Shown: positions 8,527 through 17,354, counted from the stretch's first letter. The stretch: 64,000 nt of DNA from [Synechococcus] sp. NIES-970 (GCA_002356215.1 AP017961.1:1-64000); one strand, 5' to 3'. Made by a program: numbers and translations. Notes: generated by a model from the letters alone, not told the origin.

Positions 8527-10740
8527 CTAATTCTTCGTAATCCAAAGCAGTGTGCTGTGCCAATTGACTTGTTTGTTTTGGAGTTGCCGCTCAAATAGTT
8601 GCTGGATTTGGTGAATTTCTGGGGTTGTCAGGTGGATACCGAGGTGGTCGATGTAGGCAGGACGGGTTTTGGCTGGCGTAAACCAACGTTTGATCAATTG
8701 TGGACTGATATAAATTTGCGTGGTTTGGCTTTCCTGCTGCAATTCACAGACTAAATCTAATTTTGCAAACATTGTTTTTAACGTTGTTGCATTCCAATTC
8801 ACCATGGCATCATCAGGATTGTCATAAATCGCTTCTTCTGCAGCCATGAGCTTTTTGGTGAGTGGAGGGGTCAATTCCTCAAGTTCTAATAATTTGTAGA
8901 GTCTTTGCCCAAGACAAGGAATCGTTTCTACTAATCGCAGGGATGTTTGCGCTGTGAGGAGTAATTTCAGTTGGGTGGCGATCGCCACTTTATTTGTTGC
9001 ACCCATAAAAACGTTACGACCAATGATTTTATCGAAGGTGATCTCTGGGGCGATTCTGTTTAATTGGTCAGTTACATCAGTGGGTTCACAACGAATAATT
9101 TGTGGTCGTTGCACTTCATCGAGACGGGCGGCTTGGGCTGCCAAATTATTTTCTTCATCAAGACTCCATACGAGACTATAAACGCCACCTTCAGGCGATC
9201 GCCGTAGGGCTTCCCAAGTGAGTAAACCGTTGCCAGCATTGAGATCAAGGATGACATCATGCCGTTGGATGGTGAGATCAGAGAATAGGCGATCGCGAAT
9301 CTCGCCGAGTTGTTGACCTGTTTCTGAGAGTGTCCGTTGCAACCATCGTTCCGTCGCTGCATCCGTTTTGCCATAGGTTAAAACTTCCAAGCGATGATGA
9401 TTTAACCCTTCAGAAAATGCGGTAATTTGTGCCTCACGCCGCTGCAATACTCGTTCTTTGATTTGTTTTTCATAGCCTTGTTCCGACGGATCATAAAATT
9501 GTTTTCCCTGTAAAAAATCTGGTAAATATTGCTGCTCTACCCAATGTTCTCGATAAGCATGGGGATATTGATAATCTGCGCCATGACCAAATTCTTCCTT
9601 GTCGCGATTGGGATCTTTTAGGTGGTTTGGGACATCAGAAATTTGCTCTTTTTGTACGGTGGCGATCGCATCAAAAAAGCCCATTACACTATTAGATTTG
9701 GGGGCAGTAGCAAGGTATAAAGTCGCTTGGGCGAGGGGATAACGACCCTCCGGCATCCCAATACGATCAAAGGTTTCCGCACAGGCATTGACGATAGTAA
9801 CCGCATGGGGATCAGCTAACCCAATATCTTCGCAGGCAAGAATCAGTAATCGCCGAAAAATATACCTTGGTTCTTCCCCTGCATAGAGCATCCGCGCCAG
9901 CCAATACAAGGCGGCATCTGGATCTGAACCTCGCACACTTTTAATAAAGGCACTAATCGTATCGAAATGGGCATCCCCTTCTTTGTCGTATAAAACCGCC
10001 CGCTGCTGGATCGAATCTTCGGCGATCGCCAAGGTAATTAAAATTTCGCCATTGGGTTGTGCTTCCGTTGTTTCAACAGCGAGTTCTAAGGCATTTAATA
10101 AAGTTCTCGCATCACCATTAGCGACTTGAATTAAATGGGCTTTTGCCTCTGGTACAATGATGACCTTTTGTTCACCATAACCCCGTACTTTATCTCCCAA
10201 TGTTTGTGCTAAAACCTGTTCTAAATGGTGGGATTCTAAAGAGGTTAACTGAAAAATTCTTGAGCGACTAACGAGGGCTTTATTGACTTCAAAATAGGGA
10301 TTTTCTGTCGTCGCACCAATCAAAATTACTGTGCCATTTTCCACCCATGGTAACAACGCATCTTGCTGGGCTTTATTAAACCGATGTACCTCATCAATAA
10401 ATAACAGCGTACTTTTTTGAAAATATTTGTACTGTTCCTGGGCTTTGGCGATCGCCTCCCGGATATCCTTAATCCCAGCTAACACCGCATTTAAACTGAC
10501 AAAATAAGACTCGGTGGTGTTGGCGATAATCCTTGCTAGCGTTGTCTTTCCCGTCCCCGGTGGACCATAAAAAATCAAGGATGAAATCTGATCTAAGGCG
10601 ATCGCCCGTCTGAGTAATCTACCCGGCGCGATAATGTGTTCTTGCCCGACATACTCATCTAAAGTTCTGGGGCGCATCCGATCCGCTAGGGGAGCTTGGG
10701 TTTGACGGTGTTGCTGGGCACTGTGATCAAATAGATCCAT
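8527..10740 (-). CDS. rarA: RarA-type AAA+ ATPase fused to a methyltransferase-like domain
   Basis: A 737-residue protein. Residues 1-430 are a RarA/MgsA replication-associated recombination ATPase, a clamp-loader relative that acts at stalled forks: Walker [10 protein letters not shown], Walker [21 protein letters not shown], sensor-1 ATTENP, and the C-terminal tetramerisation region with [19 protein letters not shown]. Residues from about 460 form a second domain with a Rossmann methyltransferase motif ([17 protein letters not shown]). This RarA plus extra-domain fusion is known from cyanobacterial genomes. The start is the ATG at 10740. The full length and intact motifs suggest a working gene, perhaps a second copy next to a chromosomal one. 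Confidence 0.93.
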   Translation of the reverse strand: MDLFDHSAQQHRQTQAPLADRMRPRTLDEYVGQEHIIAPGRLLRRAIALDQISSLIFYGPPGTGKTTLARIIANTTESYFVSLNAVLAGIKDIREAIAKAQEQYKYFQKSTLLFIDEVHRFNKAQQDALLPWVENGTVILIGATTENPYFEVNKALVSRSRIFQLTSLESHHLEQVLAQTLGDKVRGYGEQKVIIVPEAKAHLIQVANGDARTLLNALELAVETTEAQPNGEILITLAIAEDSIQQRAVLYDKEGDAHFDTISAFIKSVRGSDPDAALYWLARMLYAGEEPRYIFRRLLILACEDIGLADPHAVTIVNACAETFDRIGMPEGRYPLAQATLYLATAPKSNSVMGFFDAIATVQKEQISDVPNHLKDPNRDKEEFGHGADYQYPHAYREHWVEQQYLPDFLQGKQFYDPSEQGYEKQIKERVLQRREAQITAFSEGLNHHRLEVLTYGKTDAATERWLQRTLSETGQQLGEIRDRLFSDLTIQRHDVILDLNAGNGLLTWEALRRSPEGGVYSLVWSLDEENNLAAQAARLDEVQRPQIIRCEPTDVTDQLNRIAPEITFDKIIGRNVFMGATNKVAIATQLKLLLTAQTSLRLVETIPCLGQRLYKLLELEELTPPLTKKLMAAEEAIYDNPDDAMVNWNATTLKTMFAKLDLVCELQQESQTTQIYISPQLIKRWFTPAKTRPAYIDHLGIHLTTPEIHQIQQLFERQLQNKQVNWHSTLLWITKN

Positions 10741-10790
10741 ATAATTCGGAAAAGTGATGCTATCTCATTATCGCGATCAATAAAGTTTAA

Positions 10791-10922
10791 GGGGCGGTCG
10801 CCGAAGTTTTGACCGATATGGATCACGAAATTACGATGCTAGAAGAAAAACTTAACAAAACCCGCTAGATCAAACAGGGCATGATGCAAGAGTTGCTCAC
10901 TGGGCGTATTCGGTTAGTTTAG
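10791..10922 (+). pseudogene. Type I restriction specificity subunit (HsdS), 3' remnant
   Basis: Forty-four codons match the typical C-terminal tail of HsdS: AVAEVLTDMDHEI, then LEEKLNKTR, an in-frame TAG, then IKQGMMQELLTGRIRLV and a stop. In HsdS this is the second conserved coiled coil and the final IKQGMMQELLTG motif. Everything upstream is gone and the internal stop shows that it is dead. It indicates that a type I restriction-modification locus once lay here. Confidence 0.85.
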
Positions 10923-10940
10923 GCAAAGAATGAATATTGT

Positions 10941-11318
10941 TCATTCCCACCGTGACCCTTCATAATTGCCGAGAATTTTTGTATCTTTTGTGAGCAAAAT
11001 ATTTTGCCCCATCATCGCCTGCGCCACAATCAACCGATCAAACGGGTCACGAGTCCAGTCTATTCCCAACCCACAGCCAATCACTCGATTAAAATCCCGA
11101 TCACAAATTTTTAAACCTAGGCGATCGCTCAGATCTATCACAATTGCATCTGCCGCCACCGTAACCCGCTCAATCTCATACAAATATTGCAACTCCAAGC
11201 GCACCATCGGCGAAATATAGAGATCATGATCATTGATTAAGGCGATCGCTATATCTGTAAACTTTTCCGTTAGCCCCCCATACAACCAAACGACAATATG
11301 CGTATCAAGGTAGATCAA
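10941..11318 (-). CDS. PIN-domain toxin (VapC type), TTG start
   Basis: A 125-residue PIN-domain RNase. Conserved acids lie in YLDTHIVVW, VRLELQYLYE, WTRDPFDRLIVAQA and LTKDTKIL. The open frame runs back to 11366, but a TTG at 11318 preceded by a perfect AGGAGG six bases upstream gives an N terminus (IYLDTHIV) that aligns with the family, so I choose it. It overlaps the end of the antitoxin gene by 14 bases, the coupling expected in such operons. Confidence 0.88.
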   Translation of the reverse strand: MIYLDTHIVVWLYGGLTEKFTDIAIALINDHDLYISPMVRLELQYLYEIERVTVAADAIVIDLSDRLGLKICDRDFNRVIGCGLGIDWTRDPFDRLIVAQAMMGQNILLTKDTKILGNYEGSRWE

Positions 11319-11547
11319 GATTAACCTCCTGTTCCCAGCTGAGGGAAACCAAATCATCAGGATCACCTAAAATGACACTAGGGCGACGTACCAAGCTCTG
11401 TAACTTATCTACCTTTTCCACAAGCACAATTCTTAAACGCTTCCCCCCTCGATTAATTTCCAGAGGCAAACCCGTATTTAAAACCTCATCCAAAAGATTA
11501 AACAGATTCCCCCGTAATTCCGTTGGTGTGACACTTTTCATCATCAT
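11305..11547 (-). CDS. Phd/YefM-type antitoxin
   Basis: An 80-residue antitoxin. The N terminus (VTPTELRGNLFNLLDEVLNT, then PLEINRGGKRLRIVLV) is a Phd/YefM DNA-binding fold; the acidic C terminus (DPDDLVSLSWEQEVNLDLP) would wrap the PIN toxin. It is first in the operon and would repress it together with the toxin. Two 20-bp direct repeats start eight bases upstream of its start codon and are the likely operator. Confidence 0.85.
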   Translation of the reverse strand: MMMKSVTPTELRGNLFNLLDEVLNTGLPLEINRGGKRLRIVLVEKVDKLQSLVRRPSVILGDPDDLVSLSWEQEVNLDLP

Positions 11548-11554
11548 CTCCCCC

Positions 11555-11595
11555 TAACGTACATATCTCTAAATATAACGTACATATCTCTAAAT
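11555..11595. promoter_or_regulatory. Tandem operator of the toxin-antitoxin operon
   Basis: The 20-base sequence TAACGTACATATCTCTAAAT occurs twice, at 11555-11574 and 11576-11595, a 21-bp period equal to two helical turns. It sits directly upstream of the antitoxin start (11547, minus strand). This is the expected place for the autoregulatory binding sites of a Phd/YefM protein. Binding itself is an inference. Confidence 0.75.
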
Positions 11596-11682
11596 GACGG
11601 TAAACCCTGAACAATATGACGAAATCATTGAATAAAAATGATCATTCTCTAGACTCTCAAATCATTCCAAAATCGAATTAAG

Positions 11683-11973
11683 CTATCTTCCCAAGCAATT
11701 ACAGAATTCTGCCAACAAAACAAAATTCAAGAACTCGCAATATTTGGCTGAGTTCTCCGCGATGGTTTTCGCCCCGATAGCGATCTCGATTAACCCATTA
11801 CAGCCTAATGGCTCTCGTCGGCATCCAGCAACAACTCGAAGACCTCACCGGACACAAATATAGACCTCATCAAAAAACGCGCCGTTGAAAATAGCCATAA
11901 CTGGATCCGTCGCTAAAACATCCTAGAAACCGCCCAAACTATCTATGAATCGGGACACATCTTATCTGTTTGA
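11683..11973 (+). pseudogene. MntA-type nucleotidyltransferase, decayed
   Basis: Reading across frames recovers LSSQAITEFCQQNKIQELAI, then FG, a stop in place of Ser, VLRDGFRPDSDLD, and later DLIKKRAVENSHNWIRR and NILETAQTIYESG. This is the minimal nucleotidyltransferase of a MntA-HepT module with the GSxxRxxxxxxSDxD motif destroyed by stop codons, plus at least one frameshift. An intact relative lies at 62511-62810. Confidence 0.75.
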
Positions 11974-12015
11974 TATCGCCAAACTCTGTAAAAAAATAAT
12001 TATCAATTCAAAAAA

Positions 12016-12120
12016 ATAGAAATCACCTTAAAGCAATTCCCTCTTGATTTACAGCAGCTCATCACAGAACTCATTCAAACCAATCAACCTCTCACGATTA
12101 CCGACAACGGTTGGTCATAG
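12016..12120 (+). pseudogene. Antitoxin remnant
   Basis: Thirty-four codons read IEITLKQFPLDLQQLITELI and then QTNQPLTITDNGWS before a stop. This resembles the small antitoxins of cyanobacterial PIN modules, which carry TITDNG or TITENG followed by PLA. No start codon or toxin partner remains. It directly follows the decayed nucleotidyltransferase. Confidence 0.55.
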
Positions 12121-12273
12121 TAAATAGCCATGGTGAGGAATTAAATTATTTTTATTACGCCACCAGTTATGACCTGTTTCCATCGGTTCTAGTAAATATT
12201 TTGGTATTGTTGTCCCAGTCAATACTTTTTTGATGGTGCCGGTGAGCCATCGAATATCATCCCAAAAGCTCAT
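12115..12273 (-). CDS. Possible small protein (52 residues)
   Basis: An ATG at 12273 opens a 52-codon frame (MSFWDDIRWLTGTIKKVLTG onward, ending HHGYLL). Its start overlaps the stop of the preceding minus-strand frame as ATGA, the pattern of translational coupling, which argues that it was once a real gene. It is rich in Trp and basic residues, with no family that I recognise. The frame upstream is broken, so it may no longer be expressed. Confidence 0.35.
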   Translation of the reverse strand: MSFWDDIRWLTGTIKKVLTGTTIPKYLLEPMETGHNWWRNKNNLIPHHGYLL

Positions 12274-12690
12274 TTTTTCCTAATTTTATAGACAGGTTTT
12301 TTGGGTGATGCAGATTCCACAGATTCTGCTGGTGGATCTGGCTCCAGTGGTAATGACTCAATATCAAGCTGAGTAATTAGTTCACCGGAGATGCATACCT
12401 CTGTATTCTTCATATTTTTAGGGGGTATGGATCTGCTACGAATCTCGGTTACCCACTGATGTTCAAATATTGGCTTTAATGCACCAAATTTTTCAATGTT
12501 GAGGGGTAATCAAGCAACCAAATCAGCTTTGGAAGTTGTCCAATCTTTTTCATCAACTGGAAAAATCAGTTTTGGGAATAAGCGAGTAATGCTTCTTCTA
12601 GGGCAAGCATTGGACGTCATAGCGATCCAGATGGGTTCGATAGCCCATCAGACGCCTAGTACATTATGTGACGATAGATGCTGAAGAATG
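12270..12690 (-). pseudogene. Decayed gene of unknown family
   Basis: The minus strand carries a frame (LPLNIEKFGALKPIFEHQWV onward, then a proline/glutamate-rich part, ending PVYKIRKK) that stops at 12270. Its upstream continuation in the same frame (TRLFPKLIFPVDEKDWTTSK) is cut by a TGA, and further upstream only pieces in shifting frames remain. The mixture suggests a damaged gene that formed an operon with the small frame downstream. I cannot name it. Confidence 0.4.
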
Positions 12691-12795
12691 TTAACTCTCA
12701 AGTGGCTTTTTTTGTGAATCAGTAGGCCCGGCCTGCTTGAGAGCTGGGTCAATGTCATTGCAGTCAGAGCAGCCTACTCTACAAGAACTCTAATT

Positions 12796-13014
12796 TCAGC
12801 GCATATTGACGACTTCCGAAGCACTCCGCTGTTTTCGGCGTTCTTGCAAAGACTTATCAATCAATTTTGCAACTAGCCAAGAGACAGATCTTTCATCTGT
12901 CTGCGCCCATTCCTCTAGCTCTTGCTTTAACTCTGGAGAAACGTAAGCAACTACTCGCTCCAAGTCTGTTTTACCGCCCATTTTAAGCTTTACTTCTGAT
13001 TTTCTTGCTTCCAA
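12796..13014 (-). CDS. Ribbon-helix-helix (CopG-like) protein
   Basis: A 72-residue protein. Its middle (VVAYVSPELKQELEEWAQTD, then ERSVSWLVAKLIDKSLQERR) is a ribbon-helix-helix fold: one strand and two helices, which bind DNA as dimers on short palindromes or repeats. It is divergent from the aminopeptidase gene, and a perfect 15-bp inverted repeat lies between the two start codons, a plausible operator. No toxin-like partner lies downstream, so it is more likely a local or plasmid regulator than an antitoxin. Confidence 0.75.
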   Translation of the reverse strand: MEARKSEVKLKMGGKTDLERVVAYVSPELKQELEEWAQTDERSVSWLVAKLIDKSLQERRKQRSASEVVNMR

Positions 13015-13041
13015 GATACCAGCAATAGCCTAGCCTGTGTT

Positions 13042-13076
13042 GTGCTATGCCATGCTAGCACAGCATGGCATAGCAC
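13042..13076. promoter_or_regulatory. Perfect 15-bp inverted repeat between divergent genes
   Basis: GTGCTATGCCATGCT at 13042-13056 is followed, after a five-base spacer, by its exact reverse complement at 13062-13076. It lies 28 bases from the ribbon-helix-helix start and 21 bases before the chosen map start, so it would cover promoters of either gene. An operator for the ribbon-helix-helix protein is the simplest explanation; a hairpin in the map leader is the alternative. Confidence 0.75.
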
Positions 13077-13096
13077 GAATAATCAAAGCTTTATCC

Positions 13097-13921
13097 ATGA
13101 ACCGTCAGAATTTGCTCTCAATCGCCGGAGATTTTGTCCAACCCCAGAGCCCTAAAGGCCTTGTCTTGCTTTCGAGTAGAGAATTGGTCAAGATGCGGCG
13201 GGTTGGACAGCTTGCTGCGAACCTCCTCAAGCATTTGGAATCAATGGTGCAACCTGGGGTGAGTACACAAGCTTTAAACGATGAGGCAGCGCATTGGATG
13301 CAAGCCCATGGGGCAATCAGTGCCACCCTTGGCTATGCACCCCCTGGTCATTCCCCTTTTACGAGTTCAATTTGCACCAGCGTTAATGAGGTGGTTTGTC
13401 ACGGAATTCCGAATCCAAAGCAGATTCTCAAAGACGGAGATATTATCAATATCGATGTGACACCACGGCTAGACGGTTATCATGGCGACACGTCTAAAAC
13501 ATTCCTGGTGGGTAATGTATCCGCAACAGCTCGGAAACTAGTTGAAGCCACTCAAGAATCGATGATGCGAGGCATTGCTGAAATCAAGCCTGGGGCAAGA
13601 ATTGGTGATATTGGCGCTGCAATTCAAGCCTATGCCGAGGCGAAGGGGTTCTCAGTTGTTCGAGATATGGTTGGACATGGCATAGGCAAACAAATGCATA
13701 CAGAGCTGCAAATTCCTCACTATGGCAAACGAGGTAGCGGCTTGAAACTGCGTCCAGGCATGGTTTTTACGGTTGAACCGATGCTAAACGAAGGGACTCA
13801 CGAGCTTAAATTTCTTGCGGATGGTTGGACTGCGATTACGAAAGACAAAAAACTCTCTGCTCAGTTTGAACATACCGTTGCTGTAACTGAGGAAGGGGTA
13901 GAAATTCTCACTCTTCCTTAA
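13097..13921 (+). CDS. map: Type I methionine aminopeptidase
   Basis: A 274-residue enzyme that removes the N-terminal Met from new proteins. All metal ligands and catalytic residues of the family are present: Asp120 (NIDVT), Asp131 (GDTSKTF), His194 (GHGIG), Glu227 (VEPML) and Glu258 (FEHTV), with His102 in the CHGIP motif. The open frame extends to 13037, but that part runs through the inverted repeat; the ATG at 13097 (MNRQNLLS) is preferred. About 25 residues precede the usual start of the fold. As an accessory copy beside a ribbon-helix-helix gene it is probably additional to a chromosomal Map. Confidence 0.93.
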   Translation: MNRQNLLSIAGDFVQPQSPKGLVLLSSRELVKMRRVGQLAANLLKHLESMVQPGVSTQALNDEAAHWMQAHGAISATLGYAPPGHSPFTSSICTSVNEVVCHGIPNPKQILKDGDIINIDVTPRLDGYHGDTSKTFLVGNVSATARKLVEATQESMMRGIAEIKPGARIGDIGAAIQAYAEAKGFSVVRDMVGHGIGKQMHTELQIPHYGKRGSGLKLRPGMVFTVEPMLNEGTHELKFLADGWTAITKDKKLSAQFEHTVAVTEEGVEILTLP

Positions 13922-14009
13922 ATTTCGGGACGCAAATCCTTATTTATTCCTTGAGAGAGAAGCACAATATTGCTCTAAAAATAAACCGCCGCTCAGGAAT
14001 CCGGTCCCT

Positions 14010-14276
14010 GTGGGGATAGCTGACTCATTAACATCATCGTCAAGGGACTGGGTCTATCTAGCCCTTTCCCTAAGTTTTTATCATTGGGGGTGGCGCGACA
14101 GTGTCATAGACGATTGGCATGAAAAGTTATTGCAGCAAACTTACCAGCTCTGGTTAAGGCTCGAAAGTCTTTGCCAATGGTCGGTTGAAGCTGAAAAAAG
14201 GGTCGACAGATACTTTCTAATAGAATCGAGTCTGATTAGTGACTGCCTGTATTTGGAAGGTTTCGAAGACCTCTGA
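14010..14276 (+). CDS. Hypothetical small protein
   Basis: An 88-residue frame, Trp-, Leu- and Ser-rich (DWVYLALSLSFYHWGWRDSV), with no clear ribosome binding site and no family that I recognise. It ends just before a 70-bp repeated segment. It may be a chance frame; I include it because no other gene explains 13922-14286. Confidence 0.25.
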   Translation: MGIADSLTSSSRDWVYLALSLSFYHWGWRDSVIDDWHEKLLQQTYQLWLRLESLCQWSVEAEKRVDRYFLIESSLISDCLYLEGFEDL

Positions 14277-14286
14277 AAATATCATA

Positions 14287-14356
14287 AGAATCTGATAAAT
14301 CACGAGAAGAATTTGAAAGAACTTGAGTATTGGAAATCATTACACTCAGGTTAATT
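14287..14356. repeat. Repeated promoter-like segment, copy 1
   Basis: Seventy bases that recur at 17260-17329 with about 80 percent identity, including shared blocks AAGAATTTGAAAGAA, TTGAG, ATTGGAA and TACACTCA. This copy lies right before an SDR gene fragment; the other lies after the AraC-type regulator and before a fragment of a secreted protein. A promoter/operator controlled by the AraC-type protein is a reasonable guess. Confidence 0.7.
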
Positions 14357-14358
14357 AC

Positions 14359-14499
14359 ACTTTTATCGCTTCGCAAGCTGCGTTAGGTCGAGTGGGTCTT
14401 CCCGATGACATTGTCAGGGCGATCGCATCTTTACTTTCTAAAAATAACCGCTGGGTAAATACTCAGAGAATTGAGGCCTCTGGCGGTATGTCTTCTTAA
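14359..14499 (+). pseudogene. SDR oxidoreductase, C-terminal remnant
   Basis: Forty-six codons read ALGRVGLPDDIVRAIASLLS, then NNRWVNTQRIEASGGM and a stop. This is the end of a short-chain dehydrogenase of the kind with GRVGxPDDIG, ASLLS and RIEASGG motifs. The N-terminal four fifths are missing. It follows the promoter-like repeat directly and precedes an intact SDR gene of a different subtype. Confidence 0.8.
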
Positions 14500-14547
14500 T
14501 TCACAATTGCCAGACAAAAGGGATCTAGTACAAAAGGAAAACTTCTT

Positions 14548-15282
14548 ATGCTGAATGTAGAAAATAAAGTGATTGCTATCACCGGAGCCAGTAGCGGTAT
14601 CGGTGAAGCCACCGCGAAGCTGCTCGCCCAAAATGGCGCAAAAGTCGTTTTGGGAGCGCGGCGGACAAATAAACTGGAAAGGCTAGTCGAGGAGATTCAT
14701 GCCTCCGGTGGCATAGCAGAGTTCAAAGCGGTCGATGTCACCGATCGCGACGATGTGAAAGCATTTGTGGAGTTTGCCAAAGCCAAATTTGGTCGCGTCG
14801 ATGTCATTTTTAACAATGCAGGTGTGATGCCCCTATCGCCGATGAATGCCCTGAAAGTCGAGGAGTGGGACAACATGATCAATGTGAATATCCGGGGCGT
14901 ATTGAATGGTATCGCAGCGGGGCTACCAATTATGGAAGCGCAAGGACGGGGGCAAATCATCAATACTGCGTCCATTGGTGCCCATGTGGTCGTACCTACG
15001 GCAGCAGTTTACTGTGCAACCAAGTATGCAGTTTGGGCAATTTCTGAAGGACTGCGGCAGGAATCACAAACTATTCATGTCACGACTATTTCTCCGGGGG
15101 TCGTTGCCACTGAACTTGGCTCTGATATCACCGATGAGTCATCCAAGGACTTGTTAAAAGAACTTCGCAAAACTGCCCTCTCCTCAGAGGCGATCGCCAG
15201 AGCCGTTTTATACGCTGTGTCCCAGCCGGACGATGTTGATGTCAATGAAGTGATTGTCCGCTCGATCAGCCAGACGATGTAA
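14548..15282 (+). CDS. SDR family oxidoreductase
   Basis: A 244-residue short-chain dehydrogenase. It has the dinucleotide-binding motif TGASSGIGEATAK, NNAGVMP, and the catalytic Ser (NTASIGAH) with YCATK as Tyr-xxx-Lys. The ARRTNKLE region after strand 2 suggests NADP. The substrate cannot be told from sequence. AAAGGAAA precedes the ATG. It begins a run of two reductase genes and the AraC-type regulator, all co-directional, and may be controlled by that regulator. Confidence 0.9.
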   Translation: MLNVENKVIAITGASSGIGEATAKLLAQNGAKVVLGARRTNKLERLVEEIHASGGIAEFKAVDVTDRDDVKAFVEFAKAKFGRVDVIFNNAGVMPLSPMNALKVEEWDNMINVNIRGVLNGIAAGLPIMEAQGRGQIINTASIGAHVVVPTAAVYCATKYAVWAISEGLRQESQTIHVTTISPGVVATELGSDITDESSKDLLKELRKTALSSEAIARAVLYAVSQPDDVDVNEVIVRSISQTM

Positions 15283-15311
15283 ACCCATCATGCAGTGACG
15301 AGGAAAATCTT

Positions 15312-16193
15312 GTGTATGTAGTTTTTGGTGCGACTGGACAGACGGGTTCTGCCGTTGCTGATGCCTTGCTGGAGAAAAATCAGTTGGTGCGGGTCGTTTT
15401 GCGCTCGGATAAAACCGCCGCCGCTTGGCGGGCAAAAGGCGCAGACGTTGCCTTTGCAGATCTCAGCGATTTAAAGGCGATGACCCATGCGATGGAGAAT
15501 GCGGACGCTGTCTACGCGATGAACCCGCCTGCATACAATGTCGTTGATATGTTTGCAGTTGCAAAAGGAATTGGTGAGCGTTACGTTGCCGCCATCAAAA
15601 ATTCCGGCGTGCAGAAAGTCGTGTTGCTGTCTTCGATCGGCTCGCAACATGCTTCAGGTACGGGAAACATTTTGACGACGCACATTTTGGAGACAATGTT
15701 CAGTGAATTGGAAATTCCTGTTGCTTTTTTGCGAGCATCGGCGTTTATGGAAAATTGGAGCAGCGTGGCGCAGGTTGCTGCTGAGCAAGGCATTTTGCCG
15801 AGCTTCTACACACCGCTTGAGCGCAAAATTCCGATGGTTTGCGCCGTAGATATCGGACGTGCTGTTGCCCAAGCGATGATCGAAGATTGGACGTGCCAGC
15901 GCATCATTGAACTGCACGGTGCAGCAGATTATTCGCCAAACGATGTTGCCGCTGCTTTTGCCGCCGCACTCGGACGCGACGTGCAGGCTGTCGCTGTCCC
16001 TGAAAGCGAATGGCAATCAACGATGTCCAGGTTCGGCTTTTCGCCTGAAACCGTTAACAGTTACAGCGAAATGATGCGCGGCTTCAATTCTGGTCATGTT
16101 GTTTTTGAAGGTGGAAGCCACGTTCAAACAATCAAGGGGCAAACGATGATTGCAGATGCCATCAGCAAAATGATTACAGAACAAGTCTTTTGA
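15312..16193 (+). CDS. NmrA-like NAD(P)-binding protein
   Basis: A 293-residue atypical SDR of the NmrA/QorB group. VVFGATGQTGSAVADALL is the nucleotide-binding motif, followed by RVVLRSDK. The family lacks the Tyr-Lys catalytic pair and acts as a redox sensor or quinone reductase-like protein. It starts with GTG at 15312, with GAGGAAA eight bases upstream, and lies 29 bases after the SDR gene, so the two are probably cotranscribed. A related gene lies at 20900-21763. Confidence 0.87.
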   Translation: MYVVFGATGQTGSAVADALLEKNQLVRVVLRSDKTAAAWRAKGADVAFADLSDLKAMTHAMENADAVYAMNPPAYNVVDMFAVAKGIGERYVAAIKNSGVQKVVLLSSIGSQHASGTGNILTTHILETMFSELEIPVAFLRASAFMENWSSVAQVAAEQGILPSFYTPLERKIPMVCAVDIGRAVAQAMIEDWTCQRIIELHGAADYSPNDVAAAFAAALGRDVQAVAVPESEWQSTMSRFGFSPETVNSYSEMMRGFNSGHVVFEGGSHVQTIKGQTMIADAISKMITEQVF

Positions 16194-16364
16194 TCTGCTT
16201 ATTGAGTTGGCGAAATCCCTCCAATGGGAGAGGCAGCGATCGCGGCATCAGGTTTTAGTGTGTAATCATTGGCTGGATTCTGGCTGGCGACCATTTTGGC
16301 TGCGCCAGAGTGAGGTTGAGAAATGTCAATTTGTAACTGTAAGTAATCGGTGAGAGCAAGCCCC

Positions 16365-17252
16365 ATGGCCAGCAACCAGCTCAACTCGCTTGAACTCTGC
16401 CAACGGTTCAATAAACCACTGATGATCTCCAGTCGTCAAATGAACTGGAGTGGCATTTTGGTTGAGCAGTGTCAAAGTCCTGTTTCAACCTATGAGGTAG
16501 AACTCCCAGCCCTCTCAGACCACTGGCTCAGCTTACACCTAGGGAATTCTACTCCTTTAATTCAGAAACGGGGCGATCGCCGACATGAATCAATCCTTCA
16601 TGAGGGGGACAATCTCTTTATTCCAGCTGGACAGCCAAGCTACTGGTATAAAGGTAAAAGTGGTATCACCTGCTCTCCACTATTCATTTGCTTGAAACCA
16701 GAACTGATTCAACAGGTTGCTGAAGCTTCTGATATTGATTCAAGACGGTTCGAGTTTATGCATTGTTTTGGTCAGCAAGATTTGCAACTTCACCAAATAG
16801 GCATGCTGCTGTTTGCTGAGTTGCGATCAGGTGGGGTCATGGGGAAACTTTATGCCGAATCACTTGCTCAAATTTTGGTGATTCATTTGCTGCGACACTA
16901 TTCGAATCTGACGCAGCCGATCGCATCCCAAAACAGCAGCTTCTCTCGTATCCAGATGCAGCAGGTGATTGATTACATTCAAACTTACTTGAATCGAGAC
17001 TTATCCCTGACTGAACTGGCCAGTGTTGTTAACATCAGCCCAACTTACTTTGCGAGTCTATTTAAGCAAGAAATGGGAATTTCGCCCCACCAGTATGTGA
17101 TTCGACAGCGGGTAGAACGGGCGAAATTGATGTTGTCAAAAACGGATTTGGCGATCGCAGATATTGCCTTACAGGTCGGCTTCTCCAGCCAAAGTCACCT
17201 AACGCAACAGTTTAAGCGTCTTACTGGTATGACACCGAGACAGGTTCGCTAA
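16365..17252 (+). CDS. AraC family transcriptional regulator
   Basis: A 295-residue regulator. The N-terminal 190 residues form a cupin-like sensing domain (DNLFIPAGQPSYWYKG). The C-terminal 100 hold two helix-turn-helix units: LTELASVVNISPTYFASLFK and IADIALQVGFSSQSHLTQQF, ending RLTGMTPRQVR. An ATG at 16365 is chosen; an in-frame GTG at 16350 is also possible. The repeated 70-bp segments at 14287 and 17260 flank its neighbourhood and are candidate binding regions. Effector unknown. Confidence 0.9.
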   Translation: MASNQLNSLELCQRFNKPLMISSRQMNWSGILVEQCQSPVSTYEVELPALSDHWLSLHLGNSTPLIQKRGDRRHESILHEGDNLFIPAGQPSYWYKGKSGITCSPLFICLKPELIQQVAEASDIDSRRFEFMHCFGQQDLQLHQIGMLLFAELRSGGVMGKLYAESLAQILVIHLLRHYSNLTQPIASQNSSFSRIQMQQVIDYIQTYLNRDLSLTELASVVNISPTYFASLFKQEMGISPHQYVIRQRVERAKLMLSKTDLAIADIALQVGFSSQSHLTQQFKRLTGMTPRQVR

Positions 17253-17259
17253 CACCAGA

Positions 17260-17329
17260 AGAATCTGCTAAATCACCGTAAGAATTTGAAAGAAGTTGAG
17301 CATTGGAACTTACTACACTCAAGTTAGCT
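17260..17329. repeat. Repeated promoter-like segment, copy 2
   Basis: A second copy of the 70-bp segment at 14287-14356, located eight bases after the AraC-type gene stop. Downstream sequence encodes what looks like the signal peptide of a lost secreted protein, which supports a promoter role for the repeat. Confidence 0.7.
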
Positions 17330-17354
17330 GAGACAAAGGCAACCTGTAGGGAAA

